Source of the DNA: Deltaproteobacteria bacterium
Lineage (GTDB): Bacteria; Desulfobacterota; Binatia; UTPRO1
Length of the DNA stretch: 50,952 bases
Reading direction: 5' to 3'
Assembly: GCA_029262315.1 (NCBI GenBank)
Contig: JAJCZP010000078.1
Coordinates: 1-50,952, forward strand
Shown here: one piece after another, positions 35,180 through 44,143 of the stretch
Position numbering within the stretch: the first letter of the stretch is position 1
How the letters are laid out: each line of letters starts with the position of its first letter
Program-made: the position numbers and the translations under genes
The notes under the pieces: generated by a model
What the model was told of the DNA's origin: nothing
The model's database searches: none
Seen by the model: only the letters and a program-made list of their open reading frames with translations

Positions 35180-36250
35180 ATGGCGGCCACGGCTTGCGGG
35201 TGGCGGCTTGCGGGTGGCGGGGCGCGGGTCTATCGTCCCGCGATCGTGGTGGGAAGGCGAGATGGGGAGCCCGGGCGGGTCGTCGCGCTCACCGGCGTTC
35301 ACGGGACGACCGGGGCGGCGCTCGTACGTTGCCTGGACGCGGATCACCGGGTGGAGCGCCTGGTGTTGCTGGACCAGCGTGCGCCGGCGGTGCCGCTCCG
35401 AAAAGCGTCGTTCTACCGTGTGAATCTGATGGCGACGTTGGCGGACCAGGCCCTCGCCGAAATCATCGTGCGCGAGCGTGTCTCGACGGTGATCCATGCC
35501 GCGTTCCATGGGGCGCCCGTTCATCAGCTGGAGCAGGCGCACGAACTCGAGGTCATCGGCACACGAGCGTTGCTGCGCGCGGCCGCGCACGATCTCCGTC
35601 GGGCGGGGACGCTCACCAATGTCGTCGTGCTCGGTTCGACGATGAGTTACGGGGCGCATCCCGACAACAGTCAGTATCTGTCGGAGGACATGTCGCTGCG
35701 CGGCGGCGCGGGCTATCCGTGGGTGGCCGACAAAATCGCGGTCGAGGAGGAGGTGGCCCGCTTCCGCGCGCGAACGGCGCTGCCGACGGCGATGATTCGT
35801 GCGGCGTGGGCCGTGGGTGACGAGGCGACGCTAGCGGCCCGGATGCTCGCGCCTTTGGCGGTGCCGGCAGTCCTCGGCTGCGATCCCCTCGTGCAGTTGC
35901 TTCACATCGACGATCTAGTCGATCTCATCCAACTGGTGGCGCACGAGCCGTACGACGGCGTGTTGAACGTCGCGGGCTCGGGTGTGTTGCCGTACTCTAC
36001 GATCGTCAAGCTCGCCGGCAGGGTGCGCGCCCCCGTGCCGAACGGGACACTCCGGCGGACGGTGCAGGCCCTGTGGACGCTCGGCGTTGGTCTCGTGCCC
36101 GGCGCGCATGTGCGCTATCTCCGCGACACGTTCGTCGCCGACATCGGACGTATGGTGAAGGACGTCGGCTTCCGGCCACGCTACACGACGGGTGAGGCGC
36201 TCGCGCGTCACGTCGCGGCGCGCTGGACGCGCGGTCGGCTCGCCGCATGA
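35180..36250 (+). CDS. NAD-dependent epimerase/dehydratase (extended SDR)
   Basis: An extended short-chain dehydrogenase. VVALTGVHGTTGAALVRCL is the Rossmann GxxGxxG NAD(P) motif. VVVLGSTMSYGAHP supplies the active-site Ser/Thr strand, and GYPWVADKIAVEEEV the Tyr...Lys helix, with a spacing slightly different from YxxxK, as in several extended SDRs. It ends with LLHIDDLVDLI, typical of the family. The substrate (sugar nucleotide, sterol or dihydroflavonol-like) is undetermined. The start is uncertain: the first 20 codons include a 14-bp tandem duplication (35191-35218), so GTG at 35246 or 35249 may be the true start, giving ~333 residues. Confidence 0.8.
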   Translation: MAATACGWRLAGGGARVYRPAIVVGRRDGEPGRVVALTGVHGTTGAALVRCLDADHRVERLVLLDQRAPAVPLRKASFYRVNLMATLADQALAEIIVRERVSTVIHAAFHGAPVHQLEQAHELEVIGTRALLRAAAHDLRRAGTLTNVVVLGSTMSYGAHPDNSQYLSEDMSLRGGAGYPWVADKIAVEEEVARFRARTALPTAMIRAAWAVGDEATLAARMLAPLAVPAVLGCDPLVQLLHIDDLVDLIQLVAHEPYDGVLNVAGSGVLPYSTIVKLAGRVRAPVPNGTLRRTVQALWTLGVGLVPGAHVRYLRDTFVADIGRMVKDVGFRPRYTTGEALARHVAARWTRGRLAA

Positions 36251-36264
36251 GCCCATCATATGTC

Positions 36265-36295
36265 TTGTGTCCACGGTCCCTCTCCGTGCTATAGT
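36265..36295 (+). promoter_or_regulatory. Possible promoter for mtnA
   Basis: TTGTGT, a 19-bp spacer and TATAGT. The -10 box is good, but the spacer is long and the implied leader to the GTG at 36311 is only ~10 bases. Confidence 0.3.
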
Positions 36296-36310
36296 ACTGC
36301 CACACTTACC

Positions 36311-37480
36311 GTGACGCTCCGCAAGACCAAACCACCAAAGCCCCGTCAGCGCCGCGCGCGCGTCCGCACGATCGAGTGGACCAAGGGGCGCGTCGTCATG
36401 ATCGACCAGCGCGTCCTTCCGGCGCGCGAGGTCTATCGCGTGTACAGCAACTATCGCGAGGTTGCGCGCGCCATAAAAGAAATGGTGATCCGGGGCGCGC
36501 CCGCGATCGGGGTCGCGGCCGCCATGGGTATCGCTCTTGGTGTGCGGAGCATGAAGCGCGACGAGCTGAAACGCGACTTCGATCGGATGTGCCGCCATTT
36601 TGCGGCGACGCGGCCAACAGCGATCAACCTGTTCTGGGCCATCGAGCGCATGCGCCGGGTGTACCGCGAGAACCAAACGCGTGACATCGAGACCCTGCGC
36701 CTGGTGCTCGAGCGCGAGGCCCGCGCCATTCACGAGGAAGACATCAGCATCAATCGGGCCCTCGGCGCTCATGGTCAGGCGCTGATCCCCGACCGGTCCA
36801 CCATCCTCACGCACTGCAACGCGGGGGCGCTGGCCACCGCGGGCTACGGTACCGCGCTCGGGGTCATCCGCGCCGTCGGCGAGGCCCGGAAGCACGTCGA
36901 GGTGTTTTGCACCGAGACGCGGCCGTATCTCCAGGGCGCACGGCTCACCGCCTGGGAGCTCAAGAAAGATCATATCCCCACGACGCTCATCACCGACAGC
37001 ATGGTCGGCCATATGATGAAGTCGGGGGCGATCGACTGCGTGGTCGTCGGCACCGATCGGACCGCCGCCAACGGCGATGTCGCCAACAAGATCGGGACCT
37101 ATACCGTTGCGGTTCTCGCGCAGCGCCACGGCATTCCCTTCTACGTGGCCGCGCCAACGTCTTCGATCGATCTCAATTGCGCGCGGGGTGACAAGATTCC
37201 GATCGAAGAGCGCGACCCGCGCGAGGTCTCCCACATCTTCGAGCACCAGATCGCGCCCACCGGCATCAAGATCGAGAACCCGGCGTTCGACGTGACGCCG
37301 CACGATCTGGTGACCGCGATCATTACCGAGCATGGCGTGGCACGCGCGCCGTACGGTCGCAGCTTGCCGCGGTTGGTCCGCGGGACTCCGAGCCGTGCAA
37401 CCAAGACCACCGGGACTACGCGGGCGCGCGCGAAGCGCGAGCCGACACCCCGGAAAAAAGCCACCCGTCGCGCGCGCTAG
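36311..37480 (+). CDS. mtnA: S-methyl-5-thioribose-1-phosphate isomerase
   Basis: A 389-residue enzyme of the methionine salvage pathway, which isomerises 5-methylthioribose-1-phosphate to 5-methylthioribulose-1-phosphate. [20 protein letters not shown] is the typical N terminus. [20 protein letters not shown] holds the catalytic Cys and [18 protein letters not shown] the catalytic Asp. These distinguish MtnA from eIF2B-type relatives. The C terminus carries an extra ~30-residue Lys/Arg/Thr-rich tail absent from most homologues. GTG at 36311 is the most likely start, with a basic N-terminal extension of ~17 residues. No other salvage gene is adjacent. Confidence 0.93.
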   Translation: MTLRKTKPPKPRQRRARVRTIEWTKGRVVMIDQRVLPAREVYRVYSNYREVARAIKEMVIRGAPAIGVAAAMGIALGVRSMKRDELKRDFDRMCRHFAATRPTAINLFWAIERMRRVYRENQTRDIETLRLVLEREARAIHEEDISINRALGAHGQALIPDRSTILTHCNAGALATAGYGTALGVIRAVGEARKHVEVFCTETRPYLQGARLTAWELKKDHIPTTLITDSMVGHMMKSGAIDCVVVGTDRTAANGDVANKIGTYTVAVLAQRHGIPFYVAAPTSSIDLNCARGDKIPIEERDPREVSHIFEHQIAPTGIKIENPAFDVTPHDLVTAIITEHGVARAPYGRSLPRLVRGTPSRATKTTGTTRARAKREPTPRKKATRRAR

Positions 37481-37626
37481 CGCCGCGCCGTCCGATCCGC
37501 ACCGCGTCGCAGAGCGTGTAGGGCGTGGCCCCACCGTGCTTCACTGTGTGGGTCGGGATCGCAACCTGGCGTGGGGTGTCGCCGATTCCGTGACGCGTGC
37601 GACGCATTCGCCCATCACGGAGCGCG

Positions 37627-38709
37627 CTACGTCGGGCACGCCGCGACTTGCGCGCAGAGTCGGGTGTGCGCTCGGTTGCCGATGGTCGTGATCCGGACTC
37701 GATGCGGGCGGGCACCGCGCCAGCGGGCGAGGGCGGTGACCCGCCGGTAGGCGTCCGCGATGCGCGCCTCTGGGAGGTGACCGCGGAGCACGGCCTGTTC
37801 GACCGCGAGGACGGCGATCCGAACGTTGACCTGATCTTGACAAAAGAGGAGGGCGTCGACGCCCGCCGCCAGGCTGCGGACGGCGGCTTCGCCGACGCCG
37901 TAGTGATCGGTGATGGCGCGCATGCCGAAATCGTCGCTGCAGATCACGCCGCGAAAGCCGAGGCGCTGGCGAAGCAGTCCGGTCAGGATCTTTCGGGAGA
38001 GCGTGGCCGGATCTTTGGAATCGAGCGCCGGATAGCGAACGTGCGCGCTCATGATCATCGGGAAGCGGGCGGCGATGGCCTGGCGAAACGGCGGCAACTC
38101 GGTGGCGGCGAGCGCACGCCGGCTCCGGCGGACGATCGGAAGTGCGAGGTGCGAGTCCACCGCGGTATCCCCGTGTCCTGGGAAGTGTTTGCCGCAGGTC
38201 AGGAGGCCCTCGGCGCGCGTCGCGCGATGCACCGCCAGCCCCGCCCGAGCCACGGCGACGGGATCGGTCCCATAGGCACGATCGCCGATGACGGGATTCG
38301 CCGGGTTGGTCGCGACATCGAGGTCGGGGGAGAACGTCAGATCGATCCCAATGGCGGCAAGCTCGCGCGCCATGGCGCGGGCAACGGCGCCGACGGCGCG
38401 CGTCCCGTGACACGCGACCGTCGCTGGCGGCGGGAACTGGGTGAAGGGCGGACGCAACCGATGGACGCGGCCTCCTTCATGGTCGATCGCGATGAGTGGT
38501 GGAAGCGCCGGGTCGAGTCTGTGCAGTGCCCGCACGAGATCCCGCATGCGTGTCGGCGGCGCGGCGTTTCGCCGGAAGAGGACGAATCCCCCGAACGGCA
38601 TCGTGCGATACAGTTGGCGCGTTGCCCGATCGAGCGTTCGTCCCGGGAGGCCAGCAAAGAACAGTCGCGTGATTGCCTGGCGCGTCGTGGGCACGGAGCC
38701 CCGTACCAT
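37627..38709 (-). CDS. nagZ: Beta-N-acetylhexosaminidase, glycoside hydrolase family 3 (NagZ type)
   Basis: A ~360-residue cytoplasmic family 3 hydrolase that removes N-acetylglucosamine from anhydromuropeptides in cell-wall recycling. Motifs include RLFFAGLPG at the N terminus, PLIAIDHEGGRVHRL, FSPDLDV, the family signature CGKHFPGHGDTAVDSH (the His-containing flexible loop supplying the acid/base), and VICSDDFGMRAI with the catalytic Asp nucleophile. The start is uncertain: ATG 38709 is chosen, GTG 38694 is also possible, and the frame extends further upstream with an Arg/Cys-rich sequence unlikely to be translated. It diverges from the deoxynucleoside kinase gene. Confidence 0.9.
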   Translation of the reverse strand: MVRGSVPTTRQAITRLFFAGLPGRTLDRATRQLYRTMPFGGFVLFRRNAAPPTRMRDLVRALHRLDPALPPLIAIDHEGGRVHRLRPPFTQFPPPATVACHGTRAVGAVARAMARELAAIGIDLTFSPDLDVATNPANPVIGDRAYGTDPVAVARAGLAVHRATRAEGLLTCGKHFPGHGDTAVDSHLALPIVRRSRRALAATELPPFRQAIAARFPMIMSAHVRYPALDSKDPATLSRKILTGLLRQRLGFRGVICSDDFGMRAITDHYGVGEAAVRSLAAGVDALLFCQDQVNVRIAVLAVEQAVLRGHLPEARIADAYRRVTALARWRGARPHRVRITTIGNRAHTRLCAQVAACPT

Positions 38710-38946
38710 ATCGCTCGTCGCGTGCCACGCCCGTCGCGCCAGGCACTCGCGCGCGGATATCGACAGGCACTCGCACTCGGGCATGGACAGGCACAGTGTC
38801 CGCTGGCGAGTCCCGTCTCGAATGCCTCGCTGCGGGTGTCTCGGCGAGTCTCGACAGCGCCTCCCGGTGCGTGCTAGCCAGCCTCTTCCTAGTGAATTCC
38901 GCGTGCCTGGCTCACCGAGTCAGGTGCCCAGAAGGAGTGCGTCGTC

Positions 38947-39585
38947 GTGGGCGAGAGCCGGTACATTGCAGTCGAGGGGCCGATTGGGGTGGGGAAAACC
39001 AGCTTGGCGCGTCGCCTCGCCGAAGCGTTCGAATGCCCGCTCGTCCAGGAGATCGCCGACGACAACCCGTTTCTGGCGCAGTTCTACGACGAGCCGAAAC
39101 GGTGGGCCTTCCAGACCCAGCTTCATTTTCTGCTCGGGCGCTATCGGCAGCAGCGGGCACTCATGGCCGACGGCGACTCGGGTGGGCTCGTGGCGGACTA
39201 TCTCTTTGAAAAAGATAGGATTTTCGCCGAGATGAACCTCCAGGACGACGAACTCGCCCTATATAAGGAAGTCCATGCCCTGTTCACGGCCCCGCTCCAA
39301 CGCCCAGACTTGGTGATTTACTTGGAGGCGACGCCTGATGTATTGTTGCGTCGCTTGCGAAAGCGCAACCGGGGGTTCGAACGGCGGATCACGCCGGCGT
39401 ATCTCGAGGGCTTGATCGAGGCCTATCGGCGATTCTTTCACGAGTATAGAGATGTCCCGCTTCTGGTGGTGAACAGCTCGGCGATCGACTTCGTCGAGCA
39501 AGGCAGCGATCTCGCTGACCTGATCCACGAGATTCGGGGGATGCGACAAGGAGTGCAGCACTACATACCGCTTGGATCCCAGTAG
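38947..39585 (+). CDS. Deoxynucleoside kinase (dAK/dGK type)
   Basis: A 212-residue kinase. YIAVEGPIGVGKTSLARRLA is the P-loop, DYLFEKDRIFAEMNL replaces the DRS-type motif of the deoxynucleoside kinase family, and RLRKRNRGFERRI is the Arg-rich lid. It phosphorylates purine deoxynucleosides in nucleotide salvage. The GTG start at 38947 has AAGGAG about nine bases upstream. It precedes panB-panC-panD by 200 bp. A deoxynucleoside kinase beside pantothenate (often with folK) genes is a recurring arrangement in deltaproteobacteria-like genomes, from general knowledge. No folK is present here. Confidence 0.9.
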   Translation: MGESRYIAVEGPIGVGKTSLARRLAEAFECPLVQEIADDNPFLAQFYDEPKRWAFQTQLHFLLGRYRQQRALMADGDSGGLVADYLFEKDRIFAEMNLQDDELALYKEVHALFTAPLQRPDLVIYLEATPDVLLRRLRKRNRGFERRITPAYLEGLIEAYRRFFHEYRDVPLLVVNSSAIDFVEQGSDLADLIHEIRGMRQGVQHYIPLGSQ

Positions 39586-39785
39586 CCGACCCCACCAACG
39601 GGGCGGCAAGACGAGAACGGGACTGAGACGGAGAGCGAGAGGCGCCACCCGAGCGCAATTCTGCCGCAGCGACGGGATCGACAGGCCGATTCGGGCCTGA
39701 GGCCACCGTCAAACGGGGCAGGGAAAAGCGCGGAGGGGAATCGCGGCGTCGACGAGCCTTCCGGATCGGCCCGGGAGGCTCTCTT

Positions 39786-40670
39786 ATGATGCAGCGTAAG
39801 GTGAAGGTGCCCGACCTCCAGCGTATGAAGGAGGCGGGAACGAAGATCACGGCGCTCACCGCGTACGACTTCCCGTTCGGACGCATCGTCGACGACGCGG
39901 GTGTCGACGTCATCCTGGTCGGCGACACCCTCGGGATGGTCGTGCAGGGGCTCGATACGACCCTGCCCGTGACCCTCGACGAGATCATCTACCACTGCCG
40001 CATGGTGGCCCGGGCGCGGAAGCGTTCGTTGCTGGTGGGCGACATGCCCTTTGGCACCTACCAGGTCAGCGTTGAGGACGCGGTCCGAAACGCGAGTCGC
40101 CTGATGAAGGATGGGGCGTGCGAGGCCGTGAAGCTCGAGGGTGGCGTGCGCATGGCCGACACCATCGCCGCGATCTCGTCGGTCGATATCCCGGTGATGG
40201 GGCACGTCGGTCTGACGCCCCAGTCGGTGCATCGGATGGGTGGCCACAAGGTGCAGGGCCGCAAGCGTGGGAACGCGCCGGGCGGCCGCAATCGCGTTAT
40301 CGAGGATGCGCGCGCCGTTGAGGACGCCGGAGCTTTCGCCGTCGTGCTCGAAGGGATCCCGCCGGATCTTGCGGCGGACATCACCGAAGAGCTCTCGATT
40401 CCCACGATCGGCATTGGTGCGGGTCGCGAGTGCGACGGCCAGATCCTGGTCCTCCACGACGTGCTCGGCCTTTTCGACGACTTCACGCCGAAGTTCGCCA
40501 AGCGCTACGCCGAGCTGGGACAGGCGGCACGGGAGGCGGTTGCCACCTACGTGGGCGAAGTCCGCGCCGAGTCGTTTCCGGACGAGGCGCACTCGTACAT
40601 GCTGCGGGCCGAGGGCGGCTCCGCACGCGAGGGGACGGGCGCGAAGCGCCGCCGCGCCGCGGCGGGCTGA
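39786..40670 (+). CDS. panB: 3-methyl-2-oxobutanoate hydroxymethyltransferase
   Basis: A 294-residue enzyme for the first step of pantothenate synthesis: transfer of a hydroxymethyl group from methylene-tetrahydrofolate to ketoisovalerate. ITALTAYDFPFGRIVDDAGV followed by DVILVGDTLGMVVQG gives the metal- and substrate-binding Asp residues, GHVGLTPQSVHRMGG the central signature, and FAVVLEGIPPDLA the catalytic Glu. A short basic tail (AREGTGAKRRRAAAG) follows the domain. First gene of a panB-panC-panD cluster; the next start is 90 bp downstream. Confidence 0.96.
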   Translation: MMQRKVKVPDLQRMKEAGTKITALTAYDFPFGRIVDDAGVDVILVGDTLGMVVQGLDTTLPVTLDEIIYHCRMVARARKRSLLVGDMPFGTYQVSVEDAVRNASRLMKDGACEAVKLEGGVRMADTIAAISSVDIPVMGHVGLTPQSVHRMGGHKVQGRKRGNAPGGRNRVIEDARAVEDAGAFAVVLEGIPPDLAADITEELSIPTIGIGAGRECDGQILVLHDVLGLFDDFTPKFAKRYAELGQAAREAVATYVGEVRAESFPDEAHSYMLRAEGGSAREGTGAKRRRAAAG

Positions 40671-40760
40671 AACGTCGCGGGCGGTCGTGTGCGTCTCGCC
40701 TCCGGGTCGATCCGACCCGGGAGCGGCGACGTGCATGGGACGCACGCACACGGACATCAC

Positions 40761-41636
40761 ATGCGAACGATCCAGAATGTGCAGGCGATGCGGGCCTGGA
40801 GTCGCGAGGCTCGGAAGGAGGGGGCGCGGATCGCCCTCGTGCCGACCATGGGCGGGCTGCACGCCGGCCATCTCTCGCTCGTCGAGATCGCCCGGCGCCA
40901 CGCCGATCGGGTGGTGGCGTCCGTGTTCGTGAATCCCACCCAGTTTGATCGCGACGACGATTTCGCTGGCTACCCCCGTGATCTCGCCCGCGATCAGCGG
41001 TTGCTGGCCGAGGCCGGTATCGACGTCGTTTTCGCGCCCAAGCCGGCGGCGGTCTATCCCGAAGGCGCCGTCACGTTCGTCGATGTCGAGGACCTCTCGG
41101 TGCTGCTCTGCGGTGCGCACCGCCCGGGGCATTTTCGCGGCGTCGCGACGGTCGTGACCAAGCTCTTCACGATCATCGAGCCCGATGTCGGTGTGTTCGG
41201 CGAGAAAGACTATCAGCAACTCGCCATCATTCGCCGGTTGGTGCGCGATCTCTGCCTTGCGGTCGAGATCGTGGGTGCGCCGATCGTACGTGAGGCCGAT
41301 GGGCTCGCCATGAGTTCCCGGAACACGCACCTCGATACGCCGGGGCGGGCCGCGGCGGTGTGTCTCTCGCGGGCGCTCCTCGCCGCCGAAACGCTGGTGG
41401 CGGATGGCGAGCATGATGGCGCAACGATCGAAGCGGCGGCACGCGCGGCCATCGAGGCCGAGCCGCTCGCCAAGCTCGAGTACGCGTCGCTCGTCGATGC
41501 CGAAGCGCTGGTTCCAGTGACTACGATGATCGATCGCGGCGTGCTCGCGCTCGCGGTCTGGGTTGGCAAGACTCGTTTGATCGACAATCAAATGCTCGTC
41601 GCCAAGGCGGCGAGCGCCGAGAGGAGAAGCGCATGA
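40761..41636 (+). CDS. panC: Pantothenate synthetase
   Basis: A 291-residue enzyme that joins pantoate and beta-alanine with ATP. ALVPTMGGLHAGHLSLVEIA carries the HxGH nucleotide-binding motif, SVFVNPTQFDRDDDF the pantoate site, VFGEKDYQQL the conserved Lys, and MSSRNTHLDTPGR the KMSKS-like loop. ATG at 40761 (MRTIQNVQAM) is preferred; the open frame extends 24 codons upstream without family similarity. Its stop overlaps the panD ATG (ATGA), coupling the two. Confidence 0.96.
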   Translation: MRTIQNVQAMRAWSREARKEGARIALVPTMGGLHAGHLSLVEIARRHADRVVASVFVNPTQFDRDDDFAGYPRDLARDQRLLAEAGIDVVFAPKPAAVYPEGAVTFVDVEDLSVLLCGAHRPGHFRGVATVVTKLFTIIEPDVGVFGEKDYQQLAIIRRLVRDLCLAVEIVGAPIVREADGLAMSSRNTHLDTPGRAAAVCLSRALLAAETLVADGEHDGATIEAAARAAIEAEPLAKLEYASLVDAEALVPVTTMIDRGVLALAVWVGKTRLIDNQMLVAKAASAERRSA

Positions 41637-42010
41637 CTCGCACAATGCTCAAGTCCAAGATTCACCGAGCAACGGTCACCGACGCCGATCTTACCTACGA
41701 AGGCAGCATCACCATCGACGAGGGATTGATGAAGGACGCAAACTTCATCAGCTTCGAGCAGGTGGCCGTGTGGAACATCAACAACGGCCAGCGGTTCGAA
41801 ACCTACGTCATCCCCGGTCCGCGCGATTCCGGTACGATCTGCGTGAACGGTTCCGCGGCCCGCATGGTGGAGAAGGGTGACCTGCTGATCATCGCGACGT
41901 TCGCGGGTTACGAGGAGGCGGAGGCCCTGCAGCACGAGCCGACGGTCGTCCTCGTGGACGAGCACAATCGCCCGAAGGCGAAGCCGCCCCTCGGCATTCA
42001 CGCGGTGTAG
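41633..42010 (+). CDS. panD: Aspartate 1-decarboxylase proenzyme
   Basis: A 125-residue pyruvoyl-dependent enzyme making beta-alanine for PanC. MLKSKIHRATVTDADLTYEG precedes SITIDEGLM. Self-cleavage occurs between Gly24 and Ser25 (normal position) and generates the pyruvoyl group. GPRDSGTICVNGSAARMV is the conserved core. Length is normal. It overlaps panC by 4 bp, completing the pathway cluster. Confidence 0.96.
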   Translation: MTRTMLKSKIHRATVTDADLTYEGSITIDEGLMKDANFISFEQVAVWNINNGQRFETYVIPGPRDSGTICVNGSAARMVEKGDLLIIATFAGYEEAEALQHEPTVVLVDEHNRPKAKPPLGIHAV

Positions 42011-42074
42011 TCTGCCGTTGCGGTTTTGCCCCCGTGCGCGCGGACGCTGACGCGCCCGTGCTCCGATGGGCGTC

Positions 42075-42102
42075 GCGGGCGCAAAGCGCGGTTTGCGCCC
42101 GC
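42075..42102 (+). terminator. Hairpin after panD
   Basis: Perfect 11-bp stem GCGGGCGCAAA/TTTGCGCCCGC with a 6-nt loop, 65 bp after panD. It lacks a T-tract. It probably ends or protects the panBCD transcript. Confidence 0.45.
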
Positions 42103-42245
42103 TCCCAGGGGGGGCGGTGTCGCGTGCCGTGTGCGCAGCGGGCGTGGGGGAGCGACTAGCCGAACGCGGCGCCGTCGGGGGTGCTAGATCAGTCGGAGGG
42201 TGCCTGGCGGATGTGGTGGAAGCCGGCTAGTGGTGGTGCGTTGCT

Positions 42246-42704
42246 ATGGCTGAGCCGAAGACCATCACCGTCAACCGCAAGGCGCGGCACGACTACCACA
42301 TCGACGAGAAGGTCGAGGCGGGTCTCGTGCTGACCGGGAGCGAGGTCAAATCGCTCCGTGACGGCGGCGTGAACCTGAAGGACAGCTTTGCGCGCATCAG
42401 GAACGGCAAGGCGACCCTGATGAACGTCCACATCAGTCCGTACGATCCGGCCCGCGACAACCACGACCCGACCCGCTCCCGAACGTTGCTCCTCCATCAA
42501 CGGGAGATCGAGCGTCTCGAAAGCAAGCTGAATCAACGCGGGCTCACGCTGATACCGCTCCGCCTCTACTTCAATGCGCGTGGGATCGCGAAAGTGGAGC
42601 TCGGCCTCGGGCGCGGCAAGCGCGAGTACGACAAGCGTCACGCCTTGAAGGAGCGCGAGGCGAAGCGTGAAGCCGAGCGCGCCATGCGCGTCAGCCGCCG
42701 CTAG
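42246..42704 (+). CDS. smpB: SsrA-binding protein SmpB
   Basis: A 152-residue OB-fold protein that binds tmRNA and delivers it to stalled ribosomes. RKARHDYHIDEKVEAGLVLT followed by GSEVKSLRDGGVNLKDSF is the family signature, and ISPYDPARDNHDPTRSR the RNA-binding loop. The C-terminal basic tail (GRGKREYDKRHALKEREAK) enters the mRNA channel. Its RNA partner is encoded 2 kb downstream on the same strand (44758). A fragment of a second, divergent smpB lies between them (44046). The stop overlaps the next frame's GTG by one base. Confidence 0.96.
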   Translation: MAEPKTITVNRKARHDYHIDEKVEAGLVLTGSEVKSLRDGGVNLKDSFARIRNGKATLMNVHISPYDPARDNHDPTRSRTLLLHQREIERLESKLNQRGLTLIPLRLYFNARGIAKVELGLGRGKREYDKRHALKEREAKREAERAMRVSRR

Positions 42705-44026
42705 TGGGAGCCGAGGCTCCACACCCCCCGCATCGGGTCGGTCGCACGGCGGCGATGCTGCCGCCCTATCTCTTCGCGGTGGCGCTCGGGTTTCTCGCAC
42801 TGGCGCTGCTGATGGGGCCGTTCCTCGTTGGCGAGTTGGGACGCTATTTCTACCAGACGCGGGTGCTGGCCCTCACACACGCGATTACGCTGGGCTGGAT
42901 CAGTATGGTCATGTGCGGCGTCCTCTATCGCTATGTGCCCGCGTTGACCAAGCGTCACGTGCCCTATCCCCGGGTAGCGATCGTGCAGGCACTGGGGCTC
43001 GCGTTCGGTACGTTGGTCATCGTGGCTGGTTTCTGGGTGGGGCGGTGGCCGGTGGTCGCGGCGGCGGGATCGATCCTGCTCACCTCGGCGGTGCTGCTCG
43101 GCATCAACATGTGGCCGCTGCTCCTCCGCGCGCCACAGCAGGGTGTTGCTGAGCGCGGCGCGGCTCTCGCGATCGGCTTTTTCGTTCTGGCCGCGCTCCT
43201 CGGGACGCTCCTGGCGCTCGACAAGACCTATCCACTCATGGGCGGCAGCTTGCTCACCAATCTCGGAGCGCACGTGCAACTCGCGGCTCTCGGGTGGGTC
43301 AGTCTGATGATCTGCGCCCTCTCGTTCCGGTTGCTGCCGGCATTTCTCCTGCCTGCGGTGCAGCTTCCCGAGGCGGCCCGGCGGCTCGTGCTTGCCCTCG
43401 CGGGCGCTGTGTTACTGCTCGTCGTCGCGCTCCTTGCCGGTAGTCCCCTGGCACTGCCGTTGACCTTCGTGACGGCGGGCGCGTTGCTCGGGTATCTCGG
43501 CTTGATCGGCCGCGTCGTTGCGAGTCATCGTCAGCCGTTTGATTTCACGGCGCGGCACGCCGTCGCTGGGGGCGTGTGGTTGTTGGTGGCGACCGCGAGT
43601 GGCTGTGCCCTGGCGGTCGTCGGTGCCGAGACCGAGATCGGTACGCGCCTGGCGGCGACCTATGGGATCGCGGGACTGCTCGGGTGGATGACGAATCTGA
43701 TCTTTGGCATCTCGTACAAGCTCTTTCCCGGATTCGTCAGCGGCTGCCGACTCGAGGCGGGACGCGCCGCCGTTCCGACGAGCGTCATGGCGACCCCCGA
43801 GATCCTGCGCCCGGCGATCTTTCTCCTCTTCAATGGAGGTCTGCTCGCGGCCGTGAGCGGTCTCATGGCCGGGGATCTTCCGATCAGCATTGTTGGAGCG
43901 TTGACCCTCTCCGCCGGGGGCTGGCTGTACATCGGAGGGACGGCACGCACCCTGGCCTTCGCCTTCATCGATCCTCCGGCGGGCACGGTCGGCGCTGGCC
44001 CCACCGCTCCTGAGGTGGTTGCGTAA
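42704..44026 (+). CDS. Polytopic membrane protein, distant heme-copper oxidase subunit I-like
   Basis: A 440-residue protein with about 12 membrane helices. The two repeated blocks LALTHAITLGWISMVMCGVL followed by YRYVP and AHVQLAALGWVSLMICALSF followed by RLLP resemble the helix containing the heme-binding His in heme-copper oxidase-like or NnrS-like proteins. Most of the canonical His ligands of true oxidases are absent, so catalytic O2 or NO reduction is unlikely. Possible roles are heme/copper handling or nitric-oxide-related functions; neither is shown. GTG at 42704 is coupled to smpB, and ATG 42755 is an alternative start nearer the first helix. Its last codons are duplicated near 44669. 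Confidence 0.65.
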   Translation: MGAEAPHPPHRVGRTAAMLPPYLFAVALGFLALALLMGPFLVGELGRYFYQTRVLALTHAITLGWISMVMCGVLYRYVPALTKRHVPYPRVAIVQALGLAFGTLVIVAGFWVGRWPVVAAAGSILLTSAVLLGINMWPLLLRAPQQGVAERGAALAIGFFVLAALLGTLLALDKTYPLMGGSLLTNLGAHVQLAALGWVSLMICALSFRLLPAFLLPAVQLPEAARRLVLALAGAVLLLVVALLAGSPLALPLTFVTAGALLGYLGLIGRVVASHRQPFDFTARHAVAGGVWLLVATASGCALAVVGAETEIGTRLAATYGIAGLLGWMTNLIFGISYKLFPGFVSGCRLEAGRAAVPTSVMATPEILRPAIFLLFNGGLLAAVSGLMAGDLPISIVGALTLSAGGWLYIGGTARTLAFAFIDPPAGTVGAGPTAPEVVA

Positions 44027-44050
44027 GCGTCACGCCGGACTTGTCATTAG
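44011..44050 (+). repeat. Imperfect direct repeat, copy A
   Basis: Starts TGAGGTGGTTGCG inside the 3' end of the membrane-protein gene and runs to CTTGTCATTAG. Copy B at 44669 matches its first 13 bases exactly and about 80% of ~40 bp. The pair brackets the RelB/RelE-type module. Confidence 0.65.
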
Positions 44051-44093
44051 TCCCTACGGTCCCGCCCGCGACAATCACGACCCGCTGAGTCGA
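44046..44093 (+). pseudogene. Fragment of a second smpB gene
   Basis: Translates as ISPYGPARDNHDP, then LSR and unrelated codons. The intact SmpB has ISPYDPARDNHDP at residues 63-75 (42432-42470). Over those 39 bp, 34 bases match, and the differences are mostly third positions, so it behaves like a divergent coding homologue rather than a recent copy. There is no start and no remaining domain. Confidence 0.7.
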
Positions 44094-44107
44094 GCGGAAG
44101 AAAAAGC

Positions 44108-44142
44108 TTGCATATGATTGCAGCCTCCGAGTAAAATACTCG
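44108..44142 (+). promoter_or_regulatory. Promoter and operator of the RelB/RelE-type module
   Basis: TTGCAT, an 18-bp spacer and TAAAAT (44132-44137). The perfect inverted repeat CGAGTA-AAA-TACTCG (44128-44142) covers the -10 and ends one base before the ATG. It is a likely antitoxin operator. The expected transcription start coincides with the ATG, so the mRNA may be leaderless. Confidence 0.55.
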
Positions 44143-44143
44143 T

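Noticed and set aside
35191-35218. Tandem 14-bp duplication as a functional repeat
   Set aside because: Only two copies, in the doubtful 5' extension of the SDR gene; used only as evidence about the start codon.
39561-41645. 694-codon minus-strand frame
   Set aside because: Antisense to panB, panC and the start of panD, all clearly real; composition is the Arg/His/Asp-rich type produced by opposite-strand shadows in GC-rich genes.
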